A stretch of 64,000 nt of DNA from Cycas panzhihuaensis (GCA_023213395.1 CM041465.1:192827741-192891740), one strand, 5' to 3'; positions 24,601 to 38,000 are shown, counted from the stretch's first letter. The notes: generated by a model not told the origin, from the sequence alone. Program-made: numbers and translations.

Positions 24601-25700
24601 TGTAAAGGGTACTTATCTCCAAGCGTGACTATCTTTGATGAATAGCTTTTGATTGACTTAAACTAATCTTTTCTGTTTGTCATATACTTGGATGCCCTTG
24701 AGTCGATGAACCATACATTAGAGTCATGAAGTCTAGTTGATAGAGTAGCAATGAAAGTTGTTTCTTCTTCTCCTCCCTCTAATTGTTCCTTGTTGTAGTT
24801 GTTAATAGGTCTTTTCCCTCTCTGAGTCTCATCTCTTTTTTGACAACATTGATATGGATAATTCTCTAATTGTCTACAGTGATAGTAGGTATCAAACATC
24901 TAACACTGACTTGAAAAATGACCATGTTTGTCATAGTGGAAGCAAACCTAAGCATCTCTTGGAGTGTACATGTGACTCTGACCTTAGTTTTCTAGCCATC
25001 TTCCATATGAAGGAGTCCTGAACTCGGATGTGCATCTTCTTTCTCTAAAGTATCCTCTTCCTCTTGAGCCTCCTATGTTGAGTCTTGTTGCAAAGGCATC
25101 TTCTATTTCATCTTTGTATCTTTTTTTCCTATATTCATGTCTCATCAACATACCAATCCAATCATCAAGTGATATTTCTTCAATTATGTCAGTATCGATG
25201 ATGGTATTAATGGTCACATCAAAGGCCTTGGGAAGTTTTCCCACTATTATTTCAATAATTTCCTTTTCTAAAATTACTTTCATAGTACTCTGAAGTTCAT
25301 TCCTGATGGTGGTAGCCTTGTGAATAAAATTAGCTATAGTGTCTGTTTCTTTCATAACCAGTTTAAACAATTCTTCTTTCAGAGTAATGATCCTTACTCT
25401 ATTCATTTGAGTATATAGATTTTCTAGGGTTTTCCATATTTAAGATTAAGTATTTAGTTTGTCTATATATATCAATGAATAATTAGAAATAGATAGTTTT
25501 AACATTATTACTCCTACATTATTTTTTTCTTTCCAATTCTTTTGAGCATCTCCTTCAACTTTGGGCATTTTTTCTTCTCCTATGGTCAGTTCCCATGTAT
25601 TTTTATCATGTAAAAGGGTTTCCATTTTAATCCTCCATGTATTATAGCTATTTTTGGTTAATTTATCAATGTTACTTAGGCCTAGAATTAAGGATGCCAT
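21609..25700 (-). pseudogene. Element D gag-pol polyprotein, degenerate
   Basis: The start at 25700 (MASLIL) is preferred over the in-frame ATG at 25745 because element F aligns from this point. Gag: KLTKNSYNTW near the start, R/G-rich segment near 25040-25070, and a zinc knuckle near 24905-24950 with its second Cys read as Tyr. Protease near 24690: IDSRASKYM (canonical DSGA). Integrase finger near 24270-24180 keeps H-x4-H and C-x2-C. In the core the second catalytic Asp is Tyr (SYNGEE, near 23920) and the Glu is Lys (NGVAK, near 23805), so the triad is broken. Reverse transcriptase about 23170-22300 keeps YVDD (near 22565). RNase H ends with QVADILTK and runs a few codons into the LTR. Many TAG/TAA stops. 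Confidence 0.85.
21616..21638 (-). promoter_or_regulatory. Element D polypurine region
   Basis: The minus strand ends in AAGAGAGGG directly before the 3' LTR, overlapping the last codons of RNase H. Confidence 0.6.
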
Positions 25701-26423
25701 GATGAACTGAGTTGAGGGTAGATTTAAAAGGACCAATAGAGTCAAAAAATAAATATTAAAGGTGTTGAAGCTTGTAATTAATGCCAGACCATATAGTCAT
25801 ATAGATTTTTACATAAAAATTAAAGTGTATGGATTTAGAAGATGAGTATATCAAATTGAAGTGGATTTCAAGCTGAGTTTAGATTTACAGTTAGATTTTG
25901 AAGGCAGTTTCTAGTTTGGGATAAAACTAGCCCGAGAGGTGAAAACTGGTGGCTAGGGTTTTTTGAGGAAATGCTAAAAAAACTTCAAATTAAAAAAAAA
26001 AAAAAAACTCCTTCAAAATTAGACTTGATCTCTTTGTATGTCATAGACAATGAGTTTAGAACAGGTATTACCTAGCAATTTAATGAGATTCGAAAGAAAT
26101 TTGCTTGAGAAGCTCTAAATCTATGCAAACTACTCAAAGGAGTAAAACAACCTCAAAATGACTTCAAATCAATTTGTCACAGTTGAAGAAAGTGATTTCT
26201 TCAATGAGATACTTAATCTGGCCAAGTTTTATCAAATTCTTACAACCTTAAAAAATGTATCCAGACAAGTCTATATAGTTCTGTATAGTGGATTTAATGC
26301 AGTCTTTCAGTCTTCTAGACTTCGATCTTTATCTTCAATGCTTGAATTTATATTTTCCTTTGAGTATTATACTTTTCTTCAATAATCCTTTGATTATTTC
26401 TCTTCAGTTGGGTAGATTAACCT

Positions 26424-26435
26424 GCTATGATACTA
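26424..26435 (-). promoter_or_regulatory. Element D primer-binding site (degenerate)
   Basis: Minus strand TAGTATCATAGC, two differences from TGGTATCAGAGC, directly next to the 5' LTR. Confidence 0.75.
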
Positions 26436-26640
26436 TGTAGAAAATTAGACCCTCAATAGTGAAGAAGAATGGAATCATACTCTCTCGATTATTGATGGAG
26501 AGAAACCTCCCTTATATATAGTAGACCTTGTAATTGTTACATGACTATAACATTAAATATAAGAATTAAATATAATAAAGGTCATAAACATATTGCCCCC
26601 TTTCTTTAATGTTCCTAGGATAAAACATTATATCCTAACA
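26436..26640 (-). repeat. Element D 5' LTR
   Basis: 205 bp, TG...CA (starts TGTTAGGATATAAT on the minus strand). Confidence 0.9.
26511..26520 (-). promoter_or_regulatory. Probable TATA box in the element D 5' LTR
   Basis: Minus strand TATATATAAG, about 120 bases from the LTR start and about 75 from its end, a usual place for the Pol II start signal of a short LTR. Inferred from sequence only. Confidence 0.5.
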
Positions 26641-29440
26641 TTGGCATAAGGTATATGATACATATAATCCTTTTCTTCTTTACTACTAGGACTCATACTC
26701 GAAGAAAGCTTAAATGGGAAGCTAACAAGATATTAACTAGTTTCATATTTTCCATACTAAATTTGGTTAGCACCTTCTCCATATATTTCTACTATGATAA
26801 CCATAGCTTACCATTTTTCCTATCTCTATGTATCTCCATACCAAAGATTTGTTTTGCATCTTTGAAATTCTTCATATCAAAAGTCCTAGCCAATTGAGCC
26901 TTTAACCTATTGATTTCTACCATACTCTTACTTGTAACTAGTATGTCATCAACATACAATACCAAGATAATGAATAAGCCATTGTTCAAGAATTTAAAGT
27001 AAATACAATGATTATACTCACTTCTTTTAAAATTTCAGCTTTCTATGAAGGCATCAAACTTCATGTACCATTGCCTGGGTGATTGCTTTTTGTCATACAA
27101 TGATTTCCTAAGCTTATAAATAACTCTTTTCCTACCATCTTGTACAAACCCTTCTCACTGATCCATATAGATTTTCTCATATAAATATCCATGTAAAAAA
27201 GTTATTTTTACATCTAACTACTCTAACTACAAATCAAGAGAATGTACAAATGCTAACAGAACTCAAATTGAAATAAGATTAATAATTAAGAAAAATTTCT
27301 CACAAAAATTAATACTTACTTTCTATGTAAAGCCTTTATTCACTAGTCTTGCCTTGTATTTGTCAACCTTTCCATCAACATCTATTTTCTTCTTGAAAAC
27401 CCACCTACAACCAATAATCTTCCTCCCATGTGGAAGTTCTACCAAATCCCATGAATTATTCTCTTTCAAAGCATCTATCTCTTCTTATATAGTCATCTTG
27501 CACTTCTCACTATGGATATCATCTACTACTTCTTAATAACATGTAGGCTCATCATCATTAGAAACTAAATCAATAGAAATATAAGGGTTATATATATCAG
27601 GTGGATGACTAACTGGTGTAGATCTTTTAATAATTTATCTTCAAAAATCTCTTCCTATATTTTTATTTCCAAAGATGGATGGGTCTTAAGCTTGGCCTAT
27701 TGATGTTCAGCTTTCTAGTCTTATTTTAGTTTAACTTCTATATTATCTAATTTTAGAAAAGAAGATTTATCAAACACAACATCTCTATTAATAGTAATTT
27801 TATAGGCACTAGGATCCCATAACCTGTATCCCTTCATACCATCTCTATCACCATAACTAATAAAGATATGTCTCTTGGATTTTAAGTCTAACTTTGAATG
27901 ATGAATTTTATTAGTTAAAGCATAGGTATCACAACTAAAAACTTTCAAATTTGAATAGTCTCATGGATGTCTAGTCCATACCTCTTCAAGAATCTTGTAA
28001 TCTATTACAAGTGATGGTGACCTATTTACCAAATAATAAGTTGTTTGAATTGCTTCTACCTATAAACCCTACACCACTTCTATATTACTTAGCATGCTTC
28101 TTACTCTTTGTAAGAGTGTCCTATTCATGTGCTTAGCTATGCCATTCTACTATGAAGTATAGTAGGTAGTCTTATGTCTTTTGATCCCAACTTCTTTGTA
28201 ATAGTTCTCGAACTCCAAGGATTTGAACTTATCTCCATTATTAATTCTTAAATATTTGATTGACCTATAAGTGCTATTCTTAAGTAGAGACTTGAGCTTC
28301 TCGAACACACTGAAAACTTTAGATTTCTTTTTCAAAAAATAGACCCATACCTTTCTGGAGTAATCATCTATAAATGTGATAAAGTACAATGATCCTCCAT
28401 AAGATATTATAGGGGTTGGTCCTTGTACATCTGAATGTATATAACCTAAAACACCTTTATTAGTGTGATTCCCTACTTTAAACCTAAGCCTATACTACTT
28501 TCCAAAACTTTAATATTTATACAAAATCAAATTTGAAAGTTGTAAGTTAGAAAGTAATTTATGGTTCACCAGTACATTAAGTCCTCTCTCACTCATGTGC
28601 CCAAGTCTTTGATGCCATAACTGAGCTGGATCTTCTGTAATCTTTAATGTTGTAGTTGCATGGCTAATATTTATACTTCTCACTAAAATGTAAAGGTTTT
28701 TTTTTTTTTTAAGGTTTACATTACAACCAAGGCACCCTTTGACATAATCAAGACTCTTTTATGACCCGCATACTTATAACCAATAAAATCTAGTTCACCT
28801 AAGGAAATCAGATTTATTTTTAGATTAGGTATATGTTTAACTTCAATTGCTCTCACCACACCATCAAACATTTTAATTCTAATGTTATTAATACCCACTG
28901 TCTTATAGAAAATTTCATTTCCCATAAGTACATCACCAACATCAAGAGGTTGGTACAATGAAAACTAACTCTTATGTGGACACATATGGTGTGAAGAACT
29001 TGAACCTAATAACCAATAATGATGATAATAGGAAACATTATAAACAACCAAGACATTATCATCTCTACCTTAATTTGACTCCACCTGATTAGCTTCCTTA
29101 GTAGCATCTTTATTTTTTTGAAACTCCTTTCTTTTGTAGCAATCCTTCTTGAGGTGACCTATCTTATTGCAGTGCCAGCATCTAAGCTTACTCTTCTTGC
29201 CTTTTAACTTTGACCTTGATATGTCCTTGGAGCTTTATCCTCTCTCAATCATTCTTCCCCTTACTATCATAGCTTCTAATATGGAGGTTTCAAGACTAGA
29301 CTTCCTCCTCACCTCTTTCGTGAGTAAAGCATTCACAATAGAATCATAGTCTAATTCATCTGTAGTATTAAAACTAATAGAGATCACAATATTATCCTAA
29401 GATTTTGGTAATAAATATAATAAGGTAACATCCTTGTCCT
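26641..29440 (-). pseudogene. Unit A3 pol and gag C-terminus, between elements D and C
   Basis: Minus strand: zinc knuckle region near 29110-29190 (C-x-H/C pattern recognisable by alignment with A1), protease region near 28960-29040, integrase from about 28620 to 27720 (LWHQRLGH finger near 28590-28620, ITFIDDYS core near 28360), reverse transcriptase about 27560-26800 with YVDD intact (near 26950), then RNase H to 26641. A deletion relative to A2/A4 lies near 27625-27640. Gag is cut at 29440 by element C. Confidence 0.8.
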
Positions 29441-29771
29441 TGAAGGTTTGAAATCATAGAGACAGAGTAGAGCAATAGCTAATATTCAATCCATTGTAGA
29501 GTATAAGTATAAACTAAATCACTTTATTCAAGCCATGTTTGAGAGCATTACAAATTTCTAAATAGTGGTAGTATTAAAAGACACCAGGGTTTGTCACCCC
29601 AGTAAATATATAGTTTGAGGGAGGAGGGAAACCTCCTCAACCTCTAAAATTTAAACAATATTAAAATAATGCTTAACTCAAGTATACATTAAACTTATGT
29701 GACTTACCTTCATATGTATGCACTCACATGTGCAAAATGTGGGAGTGGGGTGATGAACATTAACCCCAACA
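29441..29771 (-). repeat. Element C 3' LTR
   Basis: 331 bp. On the minus strand it starts TGTTGGGGTTAATG and ends CTTCA. Confidence 0.9.
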
Positions 29772-29783
29772 TTCTCCTCCTTA
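29772..29783 (-). promoter_or_regulatory. Element C polypurine tract
   Basis: Minus strand AAGGAGGAGAA directly before TGTTGGGG. Confidence 0.85.
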
Positions 29784-29802
29784 ATGGTCATCACGTTCAT
29801 CT

Positions 29803-30480
29803 TCACTTTTCTTTGAATTTGTGGTACATATATTTGAGAAAGACTTTGAGAGAGTGATCGAATAAATGTCCTTTAGCTTTGTCTTCATCTTCCTATATCA
29901 TTGTCCTTGTAAAGTAGTTTCCTTCAATATAGTATGGTTCAAGTGATCTCCAAGTAGGTGTGGCTTGCTCCAAATGGAGAAGAGTGGCTTCATCTTTTAC
30001 TTTATTTTCTTGATTCTTTGTCTTATAAGAATTGATTAAGTCATAGGTACATATAACATCATCAAGTACATCAATGTGATTATCTATTTTATTTGAGTCA
30101 TCAACATTAGCCTCTTCAACATAAAACTCTTTCTCTATCATCTGTTTCACATGTATAACATTATCAACATAGTTAAATTCATTTAAATCTAAGGTTTCTC
30201 CCCCATAAATTGATTCTAGAGTATCCCAAATATATTTGGATGTAGTTAACTCATCAACATTAATGAATACATCATCATTTATTATGCTAAAGATTAATGC
30301 TATGATTTCATTATCCTTTCTTAAGATTTCTTTAAAGTTTTATTTATTTTCTAGGTAACCATATTCAATAAATTTCTAAAGGTTATTTGCACTAAGATGT
30401 GTTTTTAATAAGTCTTTCAAAATATGAAAATTAGTCCCATCAAATGTGGGAATTAACATATGATCTAGATAAATTGTCAT
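29803..30480 (-). pseudogene. Gag-like protein of element C (degenerate), with acidic-to-basic tail
   Basis: Single minus-strand frame from the ATG at 30480 to a TGA at 29803-29805, about 225 codons, with internal stops including TAG codons at W/Q-like positions. The copia gag signature is F-D-G-T-N-F near the start, then RKDNE, then TTSKYIWDTLESIYGGET. Downstream is an acidic segment (EEANVDDSNK) and a conserved tail ending YHKFKEK that element I shares. No zinc knuckle, no protease DSGA box. The start is supported because the whole frame stays in register with the longest open stretch (30150-29893). Capsid-like function is inferred from the family. The tail is of unknown role. Confidence 0.7.
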
Positions 30481-33400
30481 TTGTAAAGCTTTTAGTTTAT
30501 GAACTCAAATGAATAGATGAAGGCCTTTAATAAATGAATAACATAAAGTAGGAACTAAATGTTTTTCAACAAATATAAATCCCTTAATCAATGTAGGTAA
30601 GTAATGAGATCAAATATATATCCTTTTAAGGTAAATACTTTCCTTTAGCATGAAACTAAATCAATCATTGATTTTATGTAAACCTTAAAAGTAAAGGGCT
30701 AAAATGAGCCAAAGATAGTTTAAAATATATATACTATCTTTCAGATGAATGCCTTTATAAATCAATAGAAAAATAACTTAATAATATATGATTCTAGAAT
30801 ATTGTTTACAAGATAACTTTCATGAGGGTTCAAATAATCTTTGAAAAAGAATGAAGTACTTTGAATACTTATATAAAATAGAATGCACCTTGAAAATACT
30901 TTGAAAGCTTGAAATAAAATCAAATAAACCTTCACTATATAGATGAAATCATTAGGAGTAAATATAAGCTCTTTTAAATCAAAGAAATATGCATATATAT
31001 GCTTGAAATATGCTTATAAAATAAACTTCAAATGAATACCTTAAAAGAGACAATAATTGGTCTAAAATAGGTAATAAATAGGATTTATGAGAGCTTTGTA
31101 TCAAATTTATGAGCTAAAAAATAAATGAAAGCTTTAGACTAGGGTTAGAATTCACTAGTTTAACGTTTTTGATCAAATAGGGATCCTTCTCTTCAAGAGG
31201 TAGAAATGGAGCTTAATAATTATAAAAACTTAATGGTAAGCTTTTAAAATAAATAAAAGCTACCAACAATTAATTAGTATCTCAATGATGAATAAATATG
31301 TTGAGTTAGAGTGAAAGTTTTAGTTGAAATATTAAAAAATATATCTAATTAGGACAAAATAGGAGCCACAGCTTTAACTGTTTAAAGAGCTATAAAATAA
31401 TGTCATATTTAAGTAAAACTCATTCCAACATAAAGAGTATTAAAAAAATATTTCCATTGAATTCAACTATTCATAAAATAGGCTCTTGGAGCTCAAGATA
31501 TTAATAAATGAGTGAGAGGACCCTTTTAAGGGCTTAAAATGGAGCCATGGGGCTTAGATGCTATAAAATCCAGATTAAATCTTTATAGAATAATGTAAAA
31601 ATAGGCATATATAGATTAGAGATCCCTTAATGTATCTTAAGCTAAAGAAACTTAGAAAAAATTGCTTTAATATTGCTAAAAAATAATGAACTAAGTCAAA
31701 TGAGTTATTTCAACTTCACTGACTCTAAAAACCTAAAAAGTGGCTTCAAATTAGATAAAAACTTATACCAACATGTAGAGAATTGAAACAACTTTCCAAC
31801 ATAATAGATAGTTTGGAAAACGGAGCTCATGTGCAAGAGTTATTAAAGAAAAGGTGAAAGGACCTTTTTACGATTAACAAAATAAATGTTGAATGAAGAG
31901 GTCGCTTCAAATGACTAAATCTTAGTGAAAATGGTCTCAAATATGATAAATGAGTAGTCCACACTATAGCTCTTTGAAAGACAAATTCAATGAATCCAAT
32001 TTTGCTAAAAACTAATAAACAAAAGAGAAGATATGGTAAAAAAAGGTAATAGCAATATTTTGAGCAAAAATATAAATAAAACTTTATAAAAAAAAGTGAC
32101 TAACCCCTTTTAAAGCATAGTCTTGAGGTCACATGAGGGTTTAATGGAACTGGGGGCCACCAAATGAAGGGGGATACTATCTAAATAGCTTGCCTAGACT
32201 CCAATCCATAATTCAATATGGTTTAATTAAATTAAACCTTAGTAAAAAAAAAAAAAAAAAAATGAACGAAGCTCATCGCTGATTACGTTGACGTAACAAT
32301 GAAGAAAAATGATTAAGAAATCAATGAAAATTCTTTAGAACCTAATCTAAATTGATTAGAGAAGGGCACAAAGGATCTTCATAGGTAGATTAATCAAAAA
32401 ACTTTTAGAAAATATATTTTATATATATAAAAAAGTCAATAACTATGTTGACAGAGGTGCATGGCTACAAAGAGAGAATGGAGAGCAAATTAGAGGAAGA
32501 TCTGCTCAAAAAACATAATCTAAGTAGTGATAATCACTAGGATGGCTCTACAAAGAGAATATTGATAAAAAAACCTTCAAAAAATATATTTTATATATAT
32601 AAAAAGTCAAAAAAATATGTTGATAGAAGGATGCATTTGGAGGAGGAACTTTGACAGGCTAGATCCCATCACCGAATTGATAGACTTTTACAAATTTTAA
32701 ATGGAGCTAGATCTACTTATAACCAAGGAAGGTCTCAAATTTTATGAAGAAAGGATCACCACAGGTCAAGAACAAAGCTGTCGATCCTAGGGAGGTCACA
32801 CGAAGTGTGCAGAGGCCAAACGGTCCAAATAATGCTCTTAGATTACTGAAGATTATTTAATCTAACCCTTAATAGGCCTGCACCATAGTTATAAAAGAAA
32901 CCAAATAAAAAACAAAGATAAAATAAGTAAATGAGAAGACGGTTAGTGGGGTTTTACTGCTAAAATGAGTAACCAAGCTTCTAGGAGGGAGATCTCTTCA
33001 TAGGAGCAATGAAATTTAAAAATGTTAAATTTTGTTTAGGAGTTAACTCGAAAAGCTTCAAAATGACTGGTTACTTAATAGGATTTTGATCACCATGGAG
33101 AGTGCACCAGCCTGTAAAATTTTAAGTTCCTTGTAAAACCTTGAAAAAATAGTGAAAAAATAATAAAAACTTATAAAATATTAACCAAAACCTTAATATA
33201 ATTTCTCCAAAGGACTACTAGGTTGAATATACATGCTATTATTGCACAAGTCTGAAGAAATACTAATTAAATAGAGTATACATACAAAAAAAAAACTAAA
33301 TATTTAATAAAACTATACAAAACTATTAATAAAACTTTATAAAGTGATGAAATATTGAATGTTTTTGCTTGTCGTGAGTAGCTTTGATAGACTTCCTTTT

Positions 33401-33500
33401 CAAAAAATAATACATCTTTGCTTGATGCTAAATGAAGCTAACTCATGAAGCTTTGAATGTAGTCTAGGCTCTAAAAAAGCTAAATGAAACCAAGATCTAA
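30481..33500 (-). other. Element C leader
   Basis: About 3 kb, AT-rich, without coding signal on either strand. It contains a duplicated block (listed separately), poly-A runs on the plus strand (for example near 32244-32262) and repeated short AGCTCC-type motifs. No clear match to the leader of element I was seen, although the LTRs and gag match. Confidence 0.6.
32409..32626. repeat. Duplicated block in the element C leader
   Basis: AAAATATATTTTATATATAT followed by AAAAAGTCAA and then ATGTTGA occurs near 32409-32455 and again near 32580-32626, about 172 bases apart. Confidence 0.7.
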
Positions 33501-33511
33501 CTCTATTACCA
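33501..33511 (-). promoter_or_regulatory. Element C primer-binding site (degenerate)
   Basis: Minus strand TGGTAATAGAG, near-match to TGGTATCAGAGC, directly inside the 5' LTR. Confidence 0.75.
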
Positions 33512-33513
33512 AA

Positions 33514-33845
33514 TGAAGGATTAAAATAATGGAGATAAATTGGAGTAGTAACTAATATTCAATCCATTATAGAGTATAAGCATAAACCAAATCACTTTAT
33601 TCAAGCCATGTTTGAGAGCGGTATAGATTTCCAAATAGTGGTGGTGTCAAAAGACACTAGGGTTTATCACCTCAATAAATATATTAGCTTGAGGGAGGAG
33701 GAAAACCTCCTCAACCTCTAAAATTTAAATAATATTAAAATAATGCTTAACTCATGTGAACATTAACCTTATCTGACTTACATTCATATGTGTGTACTCA
33801 CATGTGCAAAAGGTGGGAGTGGGGTGATGAACATTAATCCCAATA
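33514..33845 (-). repeat. Element C 5' LTR
   Basis: 332 bp, pair of 29441-29771. The outer end reads TATTGG instead of TGTTGG on the minus strand. Confidence 0.9.
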
Positions 33846-34279
33846 GTCCTCATTCTCAATCGTGATATCGATACTAGCCAATAGATAAAAAAGAGTCTTA
33901 CAAATATTTAAATGATCAAGAATTTTTATACCTTCATCCATAATAAGTTTAGTTGCCTCTTCAAGTAGATTTGATTAGTCACTAATTTGGTCATGTACAA
34001 GCCTTCCAACTGGGTTCATAATCCTATTGTTATCTTCTCCCCTATGATGTTAAATAGAACTTTATTAACTAAGCATAATTATATTGTGCTAAGAGCCTTT
34101 TTATCTAGATTATCCCATTCATCATTATCCATCCCTATAGGTTTCTTTGATTTGCCTACTAGAGTTCTATATAATCTCTATTATACCAGAACATCATACA
34201 CTTTCAGTGTCTATAACTTGAACTTATTCTTGCCATTGAATTTTTCCACCTCAAACTTTGAATTAGTTAGTTTCACCAT
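33846..34279 (-). pseudogene. Unit A3 gag, N-terminal part
   Basis: The ATG at 34279 (MVKLTN...) aligns with the starts of A1 and A2. Copia gag core with frame-disrupting changes. Continues at 29440 beyond element C. Confidence 0.7.
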
Positions 34280-34336
34280 TTGGTACAGAAAATTTGATAC
34301 AAAAACCTTTATAAATTCACTATAAAAATAAAAGTG

Positions 34337-34348
34337 GCTTTGATACCA
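34337..34348 (-). promoter_or_regulatory. Unit A3 primer-binding site
   Basis: Minus strand TGGTATCAAAGC, one base from the standard, 2 bases inside LTR4. Confidence 0.85.
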
Positions 34349-34350
34349 CT

Positions 34351-34993
34351 TGTTGAGAAAATTAGGTCCCAATAATTAGAAGTTGCTACCAAGATTTAAA
34401 CTATTTTGTAACTAGTTACAAGAATTGAAACTAAAATTTAATATGCAAGTTCTTAAACTAGAGATAATATAATAAATAAATTAGAAAGCCAAAGCATAAT
34501 ATATACACTAGATATAACATGGTAAAACCCTAGAAGTATACTAGGGAAATATCCACATAGGAAAGGTATTAATTTTTATTATCCAAGAATAGAAAAATAT
34601 ATATAATCTGCAATAGAATGCTTATATCAATAATGACTAGTTTCCTCACTCCTCACAATACATCTAGTACATGAAAAAAATACCCTAAGTTAGGCTATAT
34701 GAGAGAGTCATATAAGGCACAAATCTCAACCATCAAATTTATAATATTTTAAATGAATGACCCTAATTTTCTTTACAATTTAGTATGTTTTATAGTACTA
34801 ACTAGCTTTTTTAATTAGGGACTACCACCCCTGAACACCCTCTTTGTTAGGGGGGTTCTAGCTTCCCCCACACCCCCTATCCAGGGCAAGCTCCTTCCTC
34901 CCTTGGATCCCCTCGCATAAGTTAAAGGAGAAATTACCTTGTCAATCTATCAAAATTTTTATCTTAAAGGTATTATTGTCACATTATTTAACA
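34351..34993 (-). repeat. Family A LTR4, shared by units A3 and A4
   Basis: 643 bp. It keeps TGTT at both plus-strand start and minus-strand start (TGTTAAATAATGTG). Primer-binding site left, polypurine remnant right. Confidence 0.85.
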
Positions 34994-35034
34994 ATTGTCA
35001 CCTTGACAAAAATTTACTTGATACATTTCTTAGA

Positions 35035-38000
35035 CCATTCATTACCTTTTCTGCAAACTAAGAGAAGTCAAGCACCATTTAAACTTCTTTAATAGTACTG
35101 ACTTTGTGAACAAGTTAGAATAATTCTATTTTGTGTTAACCTTCTCAAGTGCCACTCCACCTGCTTCCATAACTTTTCTAATAAAATAGTACTTAAGAGT
35201 AATATGCTTTACCCTACTATGATAAGCTAGATTCTTTGCTAAGTAAATAGTACTTTTACTATCACAAAATGCATTTACCTTTTCCTATTTCCTTCCAAGC
35301 TTAACCAATAGACCTACAACTAGATTGCTTCCTTACAAATATGTGCTATAGTAATATATTTTACTTCTATAGTTGATAATGTAATTGTACTATATAATTT
35401 TGACATCCAATGAATTAGATCATTTGCAAGAGTAAATATATAACCTAAAGTATACCTTCTCTTATCTAAATCTCCTATAAAGTTTAAATCAACATATCCA
35501 CAAACTTAATTACTTGTACCGCCAAAGGTGATGCAATAGTCACTTGTGCCTCTCAAATATTGAAGTACCCATTTCACTATTACCAATGTTCCTTTTCTAG
35601 ATTTGATATAAACCTACTAACTACACTAACTATATGTGAAGTATCAGGTCTTGTACATACCATGGTATACATCAAGCTTCCTACAACACTAGCATAAGGT
35701 ACATAAGATATATAATCATTTTCTTCTTCACTACTAAGAATCATACTTGAAGAAATCTTGAAATGAGAAGCCAATAAGATACTAATTCATTTCACATTTA
35801 CTATACCAAATCTAGTTATCACCTTCTCTATATATTTCTACTGTGCTAACTATAGCTTACCATTTTTTATATCTCCATGCTTAAGATTTATTTTGTAGCT
35901 CCTAGATCTTTCATATCAAAAGTCCTAGCTAATTAAACCTTTAACTTATTGATTTATGCCATACTTTTGCTTGCAATTAATATGCCATCAATATACAATG
36001 CCAAGATAATGAATAAGCCATTGTCCAATAATTTAAAATAAACACAATGATCATATTCACTTCTTTTAAAATTTTGGCTCTCCATGAAGGTATCAAACTT
36101 CCTATACCATTACCTGGGTTATTAGTTTAGGCCATATAATGATTTCCTGAGCCTATAAATAAGTCTTTTCTTACCATCCTATACAAACCCTTCTAGCTAA
36201 TTCATATAGATCTCCTCATCTAAATCTCCATGTAGAAAAGATAATTTTACATCTAACTATTCCAACTCTAAATCAAGATAAGCTACTAATGCTAATAGAA
36301 CTCGAATTGAAACAAGTTTAATAATTGGTAAAAAAATCTCATAAAAAGCAATACCTAATTTCGATGTAAAGTCTTTAGCCACTAATCTTGCCCTGTATTT
36401 GTCAACCTTTCTATCAACATCTATTTTCTTCTTGAAAACCCACCTATAACTAATAGTATTCCTGCCATGTAGAAGTTATACCAAGTTCCATGAATTATTT
36501 TTCTTCAAAGAATTTATCTCTTCCTATATAGCCCTCTTCCACTTCTCACTATGGATATCATCTACTGCTTCTTGATAGCATATAGGCTCACCATTATTAG
36601 AAACTAAAGTAATAGAAATAGAAGGGTTATACATGTCAGGTGGATGATTGACTCATGTAGGTCTTCTAATAGTTAATGGAGGAGTGTCTACAGAGTCTTA
36701 TAAATTTGTTGCAGATTCATCTTTAAAAATCTCTTCATGCATTTCTATTTCTAAAGATGGTTAGGTCTCAAGCTTGACCTGTTGATGTTTAATATTTTTG
36801 TCCTATTTCACTTCAACTTCCACACTATTTAATTTTAGAAAAGAAGATTCATCAAATATAACATCTTTGTTAATAATGATTTTATGGGTAGTAAGATCCT
36901 ATAACTTGTATCCCTTCATACTATCTCTATCACCATAACCAACAAAGATACATCTCTTGGATTTCAAGTCTAACTTTAAACAATGACTTTTATTAGTTAT
37001 GACATAAGTATCATAATAAAAAACTTTCAAATTTAAATAGCCATATAGAATCTAGTCTATACCTCTTTAAGAATCTTATAGTCTATTACAAGTGATGGTG
37101 ACTTGTTTATCAAATAATGACTTGTTTACCAAATAATAAGTTATCTAAATAACTTATACCCATAAGGCCTACTATACTTCTATATTACTTAGTATGCTTC
37201 TTGCTCTTTCTAAGAGTGTCCTATTCATGCACTCAACTTTGCGATTATGCTACAAAGTATAATTAGTGGTCTTATACCTTTTGATCCCAACTTCTTTGCA
37301 ATAGTTCTCAAACTCCAAGGAGTTGAACTCACTTTTATTGTTAGTTCTTAAACATTTAATTGACTGCCTAGTGCTCTTCTTAACCAAAGCTTTAGAATGC
37401 TTCAACATAGTAAAAACTTTAGATTTTCTTTTCAAACTATAGACCTATACCTTTTTAGAGTAATCATCTATAAATGTGATAAAGTATAATGATCCTCCAT
37501 AAGATATTATAGGGGTTGGTCCCCATGCATTCGAATATACATAATCTAGAACACCTTTACTAACATGACTTACTACTTAAAATCTAAGTCTATATTACTT
37601 TCTAAAAATACAATGTTTATAAAAACTCAAATCTGAAATCTACAAGTTAAGAAGTAACTTATGGTTCATTAATACCTTAAGTCCTTTCTCACTCATGTGC
37701 CCCAGTCTCTGATGCCATAACTGAGCTGGATCTTCTATAGTGTTTAATGTTATAACTACATGACTGACATCTATACTTCCCACTAAAATATAAAGGTTTC
37801 CTTTTTTAAGGCTTTTATAACAACCAAGGTGCCCTTTGACACCTTCAAGACTCTTTTGTGGTTTGTTTACTTATAACCACTAGAATCTAGTTCACCCAAC
37901 AAAATCATATTTCTTTTTAGATCAGGTACATATCTAACTTCAGATAAAATTCTTACTACACCATCAAACATTTTAATTATGATGCTACCACTACCTACTA

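Larger units (their letters stand above)
21411..26640 (-). mobile_element. Copia element D, full-length but degenerate, inserted in unit A3
   Basis: Two 205-bp LTRs (21411-21615 and 26436-26640) flank a gag-pol on the minus strand. Flanking 5-mers are CTAGC (left) and TTGGC (right), only 3/5 alike. The empty site in A1, A2 and A4 nevertheless fixes both ends. Element F (42087 onward) is a plus-strand member of the same or a sister family: gag, integrase and the segment before reverse transcriptase align. Confidence 0.9.
29441..33845 (-). mobile_element. Element C: complete gag-only non-autonomous copia-like retrotransposon
   Basis: 4405 bp with LTRs of 331 and 332 bp (29441-29771 and 33514-33845) and a perfect 5-bp target duplication GTCCT (29436-29440 and 33846-33850). 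Joining the flanks restores the unit A gag sequence found uninterrupted in A1, A2 and A4. Inside are a primer-binding site, a leader of about 3.0 kb, one gag-like frame (30480 to 29803) and a polypurine tract. There is no trace of protease, integrase, reverse transcriptase or RNase H. Same family as element I. Confidence 0.9.
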
